A stretch of DNA of 44,178 nucleotides, from positions 1 to 44,178 of the IMG/VR virus record IMGVR_UViG_3300020119_000007, one strand, 5' to 3'. The DNA comes from a virus. Under the pieces are notes generated by a model. The model was not told the DNA's origin. It ran no database searches and was given only the letters and a program-made list of their open reading frames with translations. A program made the position numbers and the translations under genes. Shown one piece after another: positions 29,570 through 37,155 of this stretch. Each line of letters starts with the position of its first letter. Position 1 is the stretch's first letter.

Positions 29570-29913
29570 TATTTCCCCGATTTCGGTTGTTTGTTCTTTA
29601 ATAGCACTAAATGCGCGTTGTCCATTCGTCTAAGGAAAAAATGCAAGTCTTCGTATTGTTCATCGCTTAATTTATACGAACGTGCGTACCTGTCAATGCT
29701 TGACCACGGAATAGGCGTTAATGCCATTGCGTGTGTACGTTCGCTGTCTAAATCAAAAAATGCGTTAAGAAAAAGTTGAAGACCTTCTATTAACTCGGGA
29801 CTGTTTGCAATACGATCCGGTAAAGGTTCGCCGGATCGTATTGCTTGCCTGGCGATGTTCTGTTCTATCGGTGCAAGGTCAATTAAATAGAACAGAACGT
29901 CGGTTAGTTTTTT
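29569..29913 (-). CDS. Tail assembly chaperone, -1 frameshift extension (GT-type, 112 aa added)
   Basis: This frame has no start codon. It is entered by a -1 ribosomal frameshift at AAAAAAC (29907-29913 on the minus strand), two codons before the TAA of the shorter chaperone. The shifted frame begins LTDVLFYLIDLAPIEQ, stays open for 112 codons and ends at TAA 29571-29569, overlapping the next ATG. The fusion would be about 251 aa. Eight bases after the slippery site lies a perfect 12-bp stem-loop, as expected of a frameshift stimulator. The long product should bridge the tape measure protein and tail tube during tail assembly, like lambda gpGT. Confidence 0.88.
   Translation of the reverse strand, partial: KKLTDVLFYLIDLAPIEQNIARQAIRSGEPLPDRIANSPELIEGLQLFLNAFFDLDSERTHAMALTPIPWSSIDRYARSYKLSDEQYEDLHFFLRRMDNAHLVLLKNKQPKSGK
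29807..29844 (-). promoter_or_regulatory. Perfect 14-bp inverted repeat within the frameshift extension
   Basis: GCAATACGATCCGG (29807-29820) and CCGGATCGTATTGC (29831-29844) are perfect inverted copies with a 10-base loop. There is no T tract, so it is not a terminator. It lies 13 bases beyond the frameshift hairpin on the mRNA, so the two form tandem stem-loops. Confidence 0.85.
29857..29898 (-). promoter_or_regulatory. Frameshift-stimulating stem-loop
   Basis: On the mRNA GTTCTGTTCTAT (29898-29887) pairs perfectly with ATAGAACAGAAC (29868-29857), giving a 12-bp stem and 18-base loop. The stem starts 8 bases after the slippery heptamer AAAAAAC, within the usual 5-9 base range for -1 frameshift stimulators. 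Confidence 0.88.
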
Positions 29914-30323
29914 GCTTCTTCTTCAATTGCGGCGTCCCGGAATTCGGAAGCCTTCGAAGCACGCGCTTGCAGGTCGTCGTAGAAGTCTGGCAATTCCATG
30001 AACAACTTCAATGCTGCTTCTTTCGAATACGGCACAACTTCGCCTTTGCGGTTCTGTACGTTTTTCCAGCCCAACAGAATCGTATCGACGAAAACTTGCA
30101 TCGAAATTTTTTCGGCCAAACCGTTGTCCATCGTTTCGAGTTGAATCGAACGACGGTGCGGCTTCGTTGCGGCTTCAAGCCGTTTAGTGTAACGAGTGTT
30201 TGAACGCGACATGCGCGTAACGTTGAACGTTGGAACAGTGCCGTCCTTGTTCGGGCTGTATTCCATTGGTACGCCGCCAACTTCAAGTTCTTTGTTGGTT
30301 TCGAAATTTTCGTAGAGAGACAT
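29904..30323 (-). CDS. Tail assembly chaperone, short form (G-type), 139 aa
   Basis: AGGAG precedes the ATG. The acidic, helical C-terminus (DLQARASKASEFRDAAIEEE) and location between the tail tube and tape measure genes identify the G-type chaperone. It ends in the slippery codons GCA AAA AAC TAA, where a fraction of ribosomes shift to the -1 frame to make the 251-aa form. In this family the ratio of short to long product matters for tail assembly. A terminator at 30347-30373 lies upstream, between it and the tail tube gene. Confidence 0.88.
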   Translation of the reverse strand: MSLYENFETNKELEVGGVPMEYSPNKDGTVPTFNVTRMSRSNTRYTKRLEAATKPHRRSIQLETMDNGLAEKISMQVFVDTILLGWKNVQNRKGEVVPYSKEAALKLFMELPDFYDDLQARASKASEFRDAAIEEEAKN

Positions 30324-30346
30324 TTTTATAACTCCTAGTTAGGTGG

Positions 30347-30373
30347 AAAAACAGGGACTTTTAAGCCCCTGTT
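30347..30373 (-). terminator. Terminator after tail tube gene
   Basis: On the minus strand AACAGGG pairs with CCCTGTT around a 10-base loop, followed by TTTT. It likely lets only part of late transcripts continue, so that tail tube protein is made in excess over chaperone and tape measure. Confidence 0.8.
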
Positions 30374-30406
30374 AGTTTAAAGCAATTTCAACAAAAACGC
30401 GAGCAA

Positions 30407-31936
30407 TTACGCTGGCATGCCCACATTAGGCAGATACGGGAAGAACGTTGCCAACATCGTGTAGCCCAGGGCGTTTTCTGCGCCTGCTGCTTCCAACGGC
30501 AGCATGATTGCGGCGTCTTTTTCGACGTTCAACCGGCCACCGCCCAGGCCCAACAGCGGAACATCGAAAGCAACGCCCGCGTTGTCATGCGCTGCAATGA
30601 TGTTCAACGAAACATCGGCGTTATTGCGAACGGCGCGCACAGCTTGCACGGTCGTAAAATACGCCGTTACGCTGCCCGAAACTTCGAAGTCGCCCGCAGT
30701 TGCATCGAATGCGCCCAGGACAGCAACGGCCTTCGACGGCGAAACGTTGTTATTGATTGCCAACGTCATTTCGGTAACGTAGCCGAACAACGATGCGTTG
30801 TTGATTTCCAGCGGGTCAACGATGTTCATTCGCAGGCGGTAGATATCCGACGAAGTGTTGTACGCCGATTCGCCAGGAATTGCGATACGCGCACCGTCTT
30901 TGATGCCTTCCGCGCCGGTAACGAATTCGTTGTCCATTGCAACGAAAGTCAAATCGGCGTTGAGTTTGTCGGCCTGCGGAATGTTCAACGTAAATTCATT
31001 GGGGATTGCGCCCAACAGGTATTCGGCTTGCGTACCGTCGTCGTCTTCGCCCAACTGACGTTCGATTTGATACGAACGGCGAACGATAAGCGAAGGGTCT
31101 TTTTCGTTGCGCAGAACGACGCCGAAGAAAATACGAAGCGTCTTGCCGGTTCCAGGTTCGCTGGTCGCTACGAACGTGGTTTCGCTGAAAGCGATTTCCG
31201 TTGCCGAAATTGACTTGATACGACCGTAGCCGGGATCGTTCGAAGCAAACGAAGTTCCCGCGCTGTCGCCACCGATGAAAATCCATTCGCCAGGCGTAAG
31301 GCCCAACGTCGTAAGGTTCGTTGCAGCCGAAACCATTTTTACGCCGGTTGCGCTGGCAACCAACGATACATCGGTTGCCGGGAATTGGAAGCCGACAGCT
31401 TCGAATTTCGCGGCGGCTGGCGGCGCAGCTTCGGCGGCAAGCACCTTCGTTACGGTGACAAGGCCGGAAGCAACGGCGGAAACTTGGGCAAGCCCGTTGT
31501 TAGCTGCGATACCGAATGCCGTTGCCAAAACCAGATGGCCGACTTTGAATACGCCCAGGCCAGCGGCGGCGGTAAAGCCATTTGCGCCGTTGATCGCGGT
31601 AACGACAACTTTGCTCGCGTTCAATGGTTCGGTTGAAGGCTTTTCGCGGGCAGTTGCGAAGAAGAAGCCTTGCAACAGACGTTGAAGGTTCGATTGCGTG
31701 TAGTCGGTATTGAAGCCGCCCGATGCGTCCAAATCGGTAACGGTTCCTTTCTGACGTTGGCGCGATGCGTTGATCGGATTCCGGGCTACGTTGGTAATTT
31801 CGCCGCCCAGGTCGCTATACGAGTTCGGTTCAAGACCGCGCCAAATTGCGTCGGCACCGTCAACGCCTGGCAGCACTTTAAGCGTTGCTTCTTCGGCGTA
31901 AGCCAAGCCCGTAACATTGGAATCAATTTTATTCAC
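30407..31936 (-). CDS. Major tail tube protein, 509 aa
   Basis: The start is GTG at 31936 with AAGGAG upstream. The sequence is beta-rich (PNEFTLNIPQADKLNADLTF; IVDPLEINNASLFGYVTEMTLAINNNVSPSKA), matching siphophage tail tube proteins. It sits between the tail terminator and the chaperone, the usual order. At 509 residues it is about twice the common length. The middle (about 120-270) includes a domain reading VKMVSAATNLTTLGLTPGEW that may be an inserted surface domain. A terminator follows. Confidence 0.82.
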   Translation of the reverse strand: MNKIDSNVTGLAYAEEATLKVLPGVDGADAIWRGLEPNSYSDLGGEITNVARNPINASRQRQKGTVTDLDASGGFNTDYTQSNLQRLLQGFFFATAREKPSTEPLNASKVVVTAINGANGFTAAAGLGVFKVGHLVLATAFGIAANNGLAQVSAVASGLVTVTKVLAAEAAPPAAAKFEAVGFQFPATDVSLVASATGVKMVSAATNLTTLGLTPGEWIFIGGDSAGTSFASNDPGYGRIKSISATEIAFSETTFVATSEPGTGKTLRIFFGVVLRNEKDPSLIVRRSYQIERQLGEDDDGTQAEYLLGAIPNEFTLNIPQADKLNADLTFVAMDNEFVTGAEGIKDGARIAIPGESAYNTSSDIYRLRMNIVDPLEINNASLFGYVTEMTLAINNNVSPSKAVAVLGAFDATAGDFEVSGSVTAYFTTVQAVRAVRNNADVSLNIIAAHDNAGVAFDVPLLGLGGGRLNVEKDAAIMLPLEAAGAENALGYTMLATFFPYLPNVGMPA

Positions 31937-31948
31937 TTTTAAAACTCC

Positions 31949-32398
31949 TTAACTTATTTCGTCGTATTCGTATTCGGCAACGACGTTAAACCGATACGCG
32001 CTTTCTTCCTTCGGCAATTCATTGATACGGACATTGCGAAACCACACTTTACCCGATGTTGCTTTACCGCGAAAGGCATTGCGCGCAATCACTGCCAATT
32101 TCCGGCCTTTTTCCATCGCTTCAACGTCGGATATAGGGCAGAACAATTGAACGAATAACAGGCCGTCGGCAGTGTACCGGCGTTTGCCGTTTTCATCGGC
32201 GATTGTGCTTTGTTCTTCAATCACGGTTTGTTGCGAAACACGACACCAAAACTTAGAAGCATCCGGCGTCGTACCTTCGTCAATACCTTGCCAACGAACG
32301 TCGGGCATATAGCCGACAATCGCGGGCGCGCTTGCGCTGAAAGCTGCATTGAACAATGCAAACATTTGGTCAACGGCGCTAATGTAGTCTGTTGTCAT
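31949..32398 (-). CDS. Tail terminator (gpU-like) protein, 149 aa
   Basis: Position directly before the tail tube gene and a mixed alpha/beta sequence (FCRVSQQTV-like strand, LLFVQLFCPIS, KGRKLAVIARNAFRG helix, VRINELPKEESAYRFNVVAEY end) fit tail terminator proteins. These cap the finished tube and join it to the head. The start ATG overlaps the upstream gene's TGA by four bases. Confidence 0.8.
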   Translation of the reverse strand: MTTDYISAVDQMFALFNAAFSASAPAIVGYMPDVRWQGIDEGTTPDASKFWCRVSQQTVIEEQSTIADENGKRRYTADGLLFVQLFCPISDVEAMEKGRKLAVIARNAFRGKATSGKVWFRNVRINELPKEESAYRFNVVAEYEYDEIS

Positions 32399-32775
32399 TG
32401 GTCGAATTCAATCGTGTATAAAATAATCTGGCCGTTAGGCGAAAGCGGGTCAATTGACTTAATGCGCAATACTTCGCCAGTGCTTCGAATAACAACGTCT
32501 TTTGCCGAAGGAACAAACGAAACAGCAGCCATTAGCCCGCTTGTCGAACCTGTAGGAACTTCAGTTCCTTTTAAGTATTGAACAAGCGCATTTACCGAAC
32601 TTGAAGGCAAAAACAAAATTGGAATGTCTTCGTAGTCTACTGGCGTATCGGCAACCGGCTTCCAAGGTTCCCCAACGTTCGGCGTAACGGCAGTCGGAGC
32701 GCGCCAAGTGCAAAGTTCGCCGTTCTTCAAAATGGCGCGTTTGGCCGTAGCAATTTGGCGATCAAAGCGACCCAT
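32395..32775 (-). CDS. Head-tail connector (head closure-like) protein, 126 aa
   Basis: I chose ATG 32775 (MGRFDRQIATAKRAI), because the upstream frame overlaps the neighbouring gene. The length, the helical N-terminus and the beta-rich C-terminus (VVIRSTGEVLRIKSIDPLSP; ILYTIEFDQ) fit head-closure or stopper proteins at this position. Assignment rests mainly on order. Confidence 0.72.
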   Translation of the reverse strand: MGRFDRQIATAKRAILKNGELCTWRAPTAVTPNVGEPWKPVADTPVDYEDIPILFLPSSSVNALVQYLKGTEVPTGSTSGLMAAVSFVPSAKDVVIRSTGEVLRIKSIDPLSPNGQIILYTIEFDQ

Positions 32776-32776
32776 G

Positions 32777-33289
32777 TTAAGCCCGATAGGTACGAAGGAA
32801 GATGCCCACACTAGGCGCGGCACCGAACAGCGGGGCAAGCAGAGCTTCAACCGATGAAATTTCAGGCAAGCCAGTTGCTGTAACCTTGTCCGAAAACTTT
32901 TGCGTAATTGGGCCTACTGTGTCTTCGATAAGCAAAGGGCCACCCGCATATGTGGGCTGCAATACAATGCCTTCTTTTGCTTCGATGACTAAGCGCATTT
33001 GCGCTTCTTTCAAGACCGAAGGAATCAACGTAGGGTCTTGCTCAAACGTGTCAATAACGACGTTGTATCTTGGAAATTGCAGAACTTGAATCGGACTTAC
33101 TTTAGTGCCTTGATACCGAGCGCGTTGCGCTTCAAGGTAGTCCATTGCCGTAATCATCAACGGCGTTACATCGGCGTCAACAGCGGACAATACAACGCCG
33201 CGTGCTAAAGCATAAGCGCGGGCTTCGTCAATCGTAACGTAGGAATTAGCGTTAGCAACGATTGAACCGTCTTCAACAATGATACTCAT
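32777..33289 (-). CDS. Head-tail adaptor (DnaT_2/gp6-like) protein, 170 aa
   Basis: The start reads IVEDGSIVANANSYVTIDEA and ARAYALARGV, the signature of the family annotated as putative DnaT-like ssDNA-binding protein. In phages this family is thought to be a head-tail adaptor of the gp6/gp15 fold. The context (between capsid-associated and closure genes) supports the adaptor role rather than DNA replication. Confidence 0.78.
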   Translation of the reverse strand: MSIIVEDGSIVANANSYVTIDEARAYALARGVVLSAVDADVTPLMITAMDYLEAQRARYQGTKVSPIQVLQFPRYNVVIDTFEQDPTLIPSVLKEAQMRLVIEAKEGIVLQPTYAGGPLLIEDTVGPITQKFSDKVTATGLPEISSVEALLAPLFGAAPSVGIFLRTYRA

Positions 33290-33305
33290 AACGAAGCCCT
33301 GCCTT

Positions 33306-33824
33306 TTAGGTTACAGTGATAACAGCCGTAGCCGTAATAGTTTTACCGGACGCATACGTATGCGTTGCGGTAATCGTGGTCGTACCGGCTGCGACGCCCG
33401 TAACCAAACCGCCAGCCGATACCGTAGCTTTCGCAGGAACCGAACTTGCGTAGGTTGTCGAAACCGCCGTAACATCGGTAACAGTAAGTGCTGAAATATC
33501 AGCACCGACAACCGACAGCGTTTGCAACTGGCGCGTTGCCGTACCGGCGATTGCAAAAGAACCAGTCGCCGACAACAGCGAAAGTTTTGCAGGCCGCAGA
33601 ACGTCGGGGATACCGTAGTTCGGAACAGCGTTAAACGCCGTAGGAATCGTACCGGCGACGTAATCCGAAGCTTCGATACCGTGGCCGAACGAACCGGACA
33701 GCAGCGCGTTACGAACACCAACCGTATAGCCAGGAACGCCAAGCGCAACCAGCGCCGCGATTTGGGCCGCTTCCGTCACCGTAGCAACAGGGCCAGCCGT
33801 GAAATACAAAACTTTCTTGGTCAT
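33306..33824 (-). CDS. Capsid-associated protein with bacterial Ig-like (Big_2) domain, 172 aa
   Basis: AAGGGG precedes the ATG. The N-terminal 85 residues are unassigned. Residues about 95-172 form an Ig-like Big_2 fold: LSVVGADISALTVTD then YASSVPAKATVSAGGLVTGV and AAGTTTITATHTYASGK. Ig-like domains on phage heads decorate the capsid and may bind surface carbohydrate weakly. It is located just behind the capsid gene block, so a decoration protein is likely. Confidence 0.8.
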   Translation of the reverse strand: MTKKVLYFTAGPVATVTEAAQIAALVALGVPGYTVGVRNALLSGSFGHGIEASDYVAGTIPTAFNAVPNYGIPDVLRPAKLSLLSATGSFAIAGTATRQLQTLSVVGADISALTVTDVTAVSTTYASSVPAKATVSAGGLVTGVAAGTTTITATHTYASGKTITATAVITVT

Positions 33825-33836
33825 GACAGCCCCTTG

Positions 33837-34247
33837 TTAGGCGTTGGCTTTCCAGCCTGCGGCAGCAGCCGGGGCGGGGGTTGGGTCTTTGACCGGGGCC
33901 GAACCCTTGGGGCCAGGCTTGGAAGCGGCTGGCGTGGCCTTTCCGGCGTCCGCTGCGGCTTCTTCGGGTTCTGGCACTGGCGGCAAACCGGCCGCACGGC
34001 GGCTGCGGCGTTCCATTTCGCCAACCTGCCAGGCTTCGATTGCTTCGCGGGCAGTTGGGCGCGCATCGGCGTAGCGTTGCGGAACGATACCGGCTACGCC
34101 GTCGCACACTTCAAGCGCGCCTTCGGTCGAAACCAACGTAGCATTGCGAAACGCGACGTTGGGGCCAAGTTCCATTGCTTCGTCCGATTCTGCATCGGTA
34201 GCGATTGCCGAAGCAATGAAAAACAAAATTCGCGGAAACTTACGCAT
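33837..34247 (-). CDS. Small head protein with Ala/Pro-rich tail, 136 aa
   Basis: AGGAG precedes the ATG at 34247; the longer frame through the terminator and capsid gene is rejected. The N-terminal half includes VAFRNATLVSTEGALEVCDG and a helical REAIEAWQVGEMERRSRRAAG. The last about 45 residues are Ala/Pro/Lys-rich and probably disordered. It sits between the major capsid and Ig-domain genes; perhaps a head completion or decoration factor. Family not recognised. Confidence 0.72.
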   Translation of the reverse strand: MRKFPRILFFIASAIATDAESDEAMELGPNVAFRNATLVSTEGALEVCDGVAGIVPQRYADARPTAREAIEAWQVGEMERRSRRAAGLPPVPEPEEAAADAGKATPAASKPGPKGSAPVKDPTPAPAAAAGWKANA

Positions 34248-34281
34248 TTTAAAAACTCCTATTGAATTTGACAGCAGATAG

Positions 34282-34302
34282 AAAAACAGGGGCCGAAGCC
34301 CC
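34282..34302 (-). terminator. Terminator after major capsid gene
   Basis: GGGGC-TTCG-GCCCC on the minus strand followed by TG and five T residues, 13 bases behind the capsid gene stop. Together with the terminator after the tail tube gene it suggests graded late expression. Confidence 0.85.
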
Positions 34303-34314
34303 CCGCCGTTCTGC

Positions 34315-35280
34315 TTAGTTGGTTTCGACGATGACGCCCGCAATGTCCTTGTTGGACGTTGCGTATTTGTCCCAACTGCCCGCCATACCGACAGCCGCAT
34401 CCGTAGGCGATTTACCGCCCGTAGTTTTGTCCCAGGCGAAGCCCTTGATTCCCAGGTTGTACGACCATTCGGCTTGGAACGTGCGGGCGATATTTTCATC
34501 GCCGTTTTTCGTTTCAATGTTGTCCGTGTAGTCGTCGTTCTGGTCAATCTGAATTGCGCCAGGAACCAGGCCGAGATTGTGATACACGTTAGGCGAACCC
34601 GCCGCAATCAGCGCCGGACTGTCGGTAACGACGAACACGCGCCCGAACGGATCGGCGGTAACGTTGACCGTGCCGTAGGTGAACAGGTTTGCGGCGTTCG
34701 TGATGTTGTTACCGTAGTAATCATGCATCGGCGTACTGTGTACGATCCATGCGGCGATTTCTGCGGAACGGTCGCCGAACTTGGCCGCGCCTTTGTTCAA
34801 GTGCGAAGGGGTCAGCGTGTCGGGGGTTTGGCCGGTCGCGTCGTAGATAACCGCCGCGATTTGGGCCAGCGCCGAATAGCAGCCGGTAATGGACAGGTTC
34901 AACATATCGGCAAGCATGTCTTGCGCAAGTTGTTGACCCATGGCAGCGCCCGCAACTTCGGGGTTTTGCTGAATCCATTTGAACTGGCCGGGGTCCATTT
35001 CGACAGGCGGCGTACCGGCTGCGATTTTGACCATGTTATCGACAATGTGCGCAAGCTTCTTGCTCGCGACAGTGCCGGAACCGTAGGCGTTGCGACGACG
35101 TACCAAGCCGGAAATTTTGGCGTAGAACGCTTTTTCGCTGTAGTCGCCTTGATGCGAAGACGACGAAAGAACAATCGTATTGCGCGAAGCGCCGTTGAAC
35201 AGGTCGATTTGTTGGGCGATGGTTTCGGTCATCGCAAGGTAAGCGTATTCGCTGAATACTGCCAGGTCGGAAAGTGCCAC
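34315..35280 (-). CDS. Major capsid protein, 321 aa
   Basis: Position after the scaffold gene, length, and composition (EYAYLAMTETIAQQIDLFNG near the N-terminus; AAWIVHSTPMHDYYGNNI; PFGRVFVVTDSPAL in the middle) fit an HK97-fold major capsid protein of the type paired with a separate scaffold rather than a fused protease. AAGGAG precedes the start, and a terminator follows the stop. No prohead protease gene is seen. Confidence 0.85.
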   Translation of the reverse strand: MALSDLAVFSEYAYLAMTETIAQQIDLFNGASRNTIVLSSSSHQGDYSEKAFYAKISGLVRRRNAYGSGTVASKKLAHIVDNMVKIAAGTPPVEMDPGQFKWIQQNPEVAGAAMGQQLAQDMLADMLNLSITGCYSALAQIAAVIYDATGQTPDTLTPSHLNKGAAKFGDRSAEIAAWIVHSTPMHDYYGNNITNAANLFTYGTVNVTADPFGRVFVVTDSPALIAAGSPNVYHNLGLVPGAIQIDQNDDYTDNIETKNGDENIARTFQAEWSYNLGIKGFAWDKTTGGKSPTDAAVGMAGSWDKYATSNKDIAGVIVETN

Positions 35281-35285
35281 GGTAT

Positions 35286-36005
35286 TTACTCCTTGTTCGC
35301 TTCGCGTTTCGCCGACAAGGTAGCCGCAAGGTCACGCGGATTCATTGACGAATACGAAGCAGGTTTATCGGTTTGGTTTTGTTGACCGGCACCGCCGTTC
35401 GTCTTACTGAATCCATCTTTTGCGGCACCGCCGCCAGATGCTTTGCTGCCCACAATGATACCGGAATATTCTTTGTTTGCAACGAATTCTTTTGAAAGAT
35501 CGTCGATAGTCATAGCCGAAGCTTTACCATCGGCCCCCAGGATACGCAACGTAGGTTCGTCGCCGTCGAAATCGACAATCAAACGTTCCTTGATGGCCTT
35601 TTGCATAAGCGCCGGTACGGTCGAAATCTTCGCTGCCAATGCGGAAGCGGTTCCGTCGATAAGCGTTTTCTTCGTGTGTTCGGTAAGCTTCGCAATTTTC
35701 GCGTTGCTTGCGGTTTCGGCTTCTTCGCTCTTTTTTTTCCATGCCTTTTCGAGCGTTTCGATATCGCCTTTCTTTTTAGCGCCAAGATCGGCGCTTGTTT
35801 CGACTTGCTCGCGCAGTTCGTCGCGCTCGCGTTCGGCGTCTTCGCGGCGTTGCTTTTCGCGGTCGCGTGCGCGCTTCAATGCGCCTGTGTCTTCGTCGCC
35901 GTCAATGTCCAAGACGTATTCGCCGTCTTTTTCCTTGTATTCGCTTTGAATGTCTTTCGACTTCTTTTCGAATTCTTCTTTGGTCAATTTGCGTTTAAGT
36001 GCCAT
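35286..36005 (-). CDS. Scaffold protein, 239 aa
   Basis: Residues about 40-135 form a long, highly charged coiled coil (RAREKQRRED-like, then TLEKAWKKKSEEAETASNAK). The C-terminal part is Gly/Ser/Asn-rich and ends in a basic helix (PRDLAATLSAKREANKE) of the type that docks to capsid subunits. It lies immediately before the capsid gene. AAGGAG precedes the ATG. Confidence 0.87.
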   Translation of the reverse strand: MALKRKLTKEEFEKKSKDIQSEYKEKDGEYVLDIDGDEDTGALKRARDREKQRREDAERERDELREQVETSADLGAKKKGDIETLEKAWKKKSEEAETASNAKIAKLTEHTKKTLIDGTASALAAKISTVPALMQKAIKERLIVDFDGDEPTLRILGADGKASAMTIDDLSKEFVANKEYSGIIVGSKASGGGAAKDGFSKTNGGAGQQNQTDKPASYSSMNPRDLAATLSAKREANKE

Positions 36006-36040
36006 TTCAAGGACTCCTTGTGTTATACCGATACACTGTA

Positions 36041-37141
36041 TCAGCGGGTTAAAATTAGTTTAAGCTTTGCTTGAAAACCTTCGACTGTAAGCGGGTTAAC
36101 TTCGTCGAATTGCGGCAAGTCCGTTTTGTTTAGTTTTTTACGCCGCAAAGCATCGGCCTTGTTTGCGCCAAGTATATCATCTTGCACGCTGTTAGGTTGG
36201 TTATTAATGAAGTCAAAATAACTTGACGGTGCTACGTTATCATCGCCAGAAACGACCGGCACCGTTTTAGAACGGCAGCGTATATGCGCCGGGGGCAACG
36301 GGCCAGCCCCGTAATTAAAAACACGGTTGTTTCGGCCTTTGCAAATTTCAGTTGTGCCGCTGTCGATTACGGAAACCCAACGATAGCGGCCATAAAACAC
36401 GGACGCAATGCCAGCTTGAAGAACCGACGTTGTATGCTGAATTACGGTTGCTGTAACGGCCCCTGCCTGGCTATTAACCCTTGCAAAAATGCCGTCGCGA
36501 TAGTTGCGCGCTTTGGTCCCTGTAATTTCGGCAAGCACTGCGGCAACTGTCGAACGATTGGCGTAACCTTTGCGTACAGCGTTTTCAACAGCCATTGACG
36601 ACGATGCTACGAAAGCGGATATGAACGGAAGCGGAAGAATGCCGTTAGCAGGGATAGGCGCGTTGATGATAGCAGCCCAAAGCTTCGATGAATCGCCGTC
36701 ATTCTGTGGGCTTAAGAACCAGAACAGCGGATACAGACTATCATTTTCATTTTCGGCTTGTGCAGCTTCTAAAGCTTCGTCGCTTTCTTCTTCGTCCGCT
36801 GGTTCTTCGTCTTCGCCTTCCGGCCTTTGCAATGTTGCGAAAATGCTTTTAGAAACGACAATATCAGCGTTCATAAAATCTTGCATTTCGGCGATAAGCT
36901 TTGCCGTGTAAGCGCTATAAACTCGGTTTTGAATTTGGCGCAGTTCGACAAGAAAAGACCGAAGCGCCGTTTTACTCAAAGCGTCAAGTGTACCAAAGCG
37001 AAGCTTGCCGAACAAGACTAGAAATTCTTTGTCAAGTTCACGCAATACTTTATTGAATTCTATAGCATGATAAGCCTTTACGCCTTCTACGTAAATTTGA
37101 TGGCGCGTTAAAACTTCAAACAATCTTGTGTTAGTTACCAT
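36041..37141 (-). CDS. Head morphogenesis protein (SPP1 gp7/Mu F-like), 366 aa
   Basis: The C-terminal part WVSVIDSGTTEICKGRNNRV, later PLPPAHIRCRSKTVPV, is the core signature of the phage head morphogenesis family. The N-terminal 120 residues are helical, followed by a very acidic stretch (about 110-135, EGEDEEPADEEESDE). These minor head proteins bind the portal and DNA and can leave the capsid with it. Here it is separated from the portal gene by a fibre-like gene. Confidence 0.85.
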   Translation of the reverse strand: MVTNTRLFEVLTRHQIYVEGVKAYHAIEFNKVLRELDKEFLVLFGKLRFGTLDALSKTALRSFLVELRQIQNRVYSAYTAKLIAEMQDFMNADIVVSKSIFATLQRPEGEDEEPADEEESDEALEAAQAENENDSLYPLFWFLSPQNDGDSSKLWAAIINAPIPANGILPLPFISAFVASSSMAVENAVRKGYANRSTVAAVLAEITGTKARNYRDGIFARVNSQAGAVTATVIQHTTSVLQAGIASVFYGRYRWVSVIDSGTTEICKGRNNRVFNYGAGPLPPAHIRCRSKTVPVVSGDDNVAPSSYFDFINNQPNSVQDDILGANKADALRRKKLNKTDLPQFDEVNPLTVEGFQAKLKLILTR

Positions 37142-37155
37142 GGCGGAAAAATCCT

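Noticed and set aside
32804-32957. Back-to-back TGTGGGC sites 147 bp apart as a possible attachment site
   Set aside because: No integrase or excisionase is present, and the pair is explained as part of the dispersed motif set.
33522-34265. Plus-strand frame of 247 codons opposite capsid-associated genes
   Set aside because: Shadow of high-GC minus-strand genes; Arg-rich composition and no ribosome site.
33837-34607. 256-codon minus-strand frame through the capsid gene end
   Set aside because: The upstream part overlaps the capsid gene in another frame and a terminator; the ATG at 34247 with AGGAG is the real start.
36030-36042. 13-bp palindrome GATACA-C-TGTATC at the end of the gp7-like gene
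   Set aside because: Single short dyad with no second copy noticed and no promoter boxes of proper spacing; likely chance.
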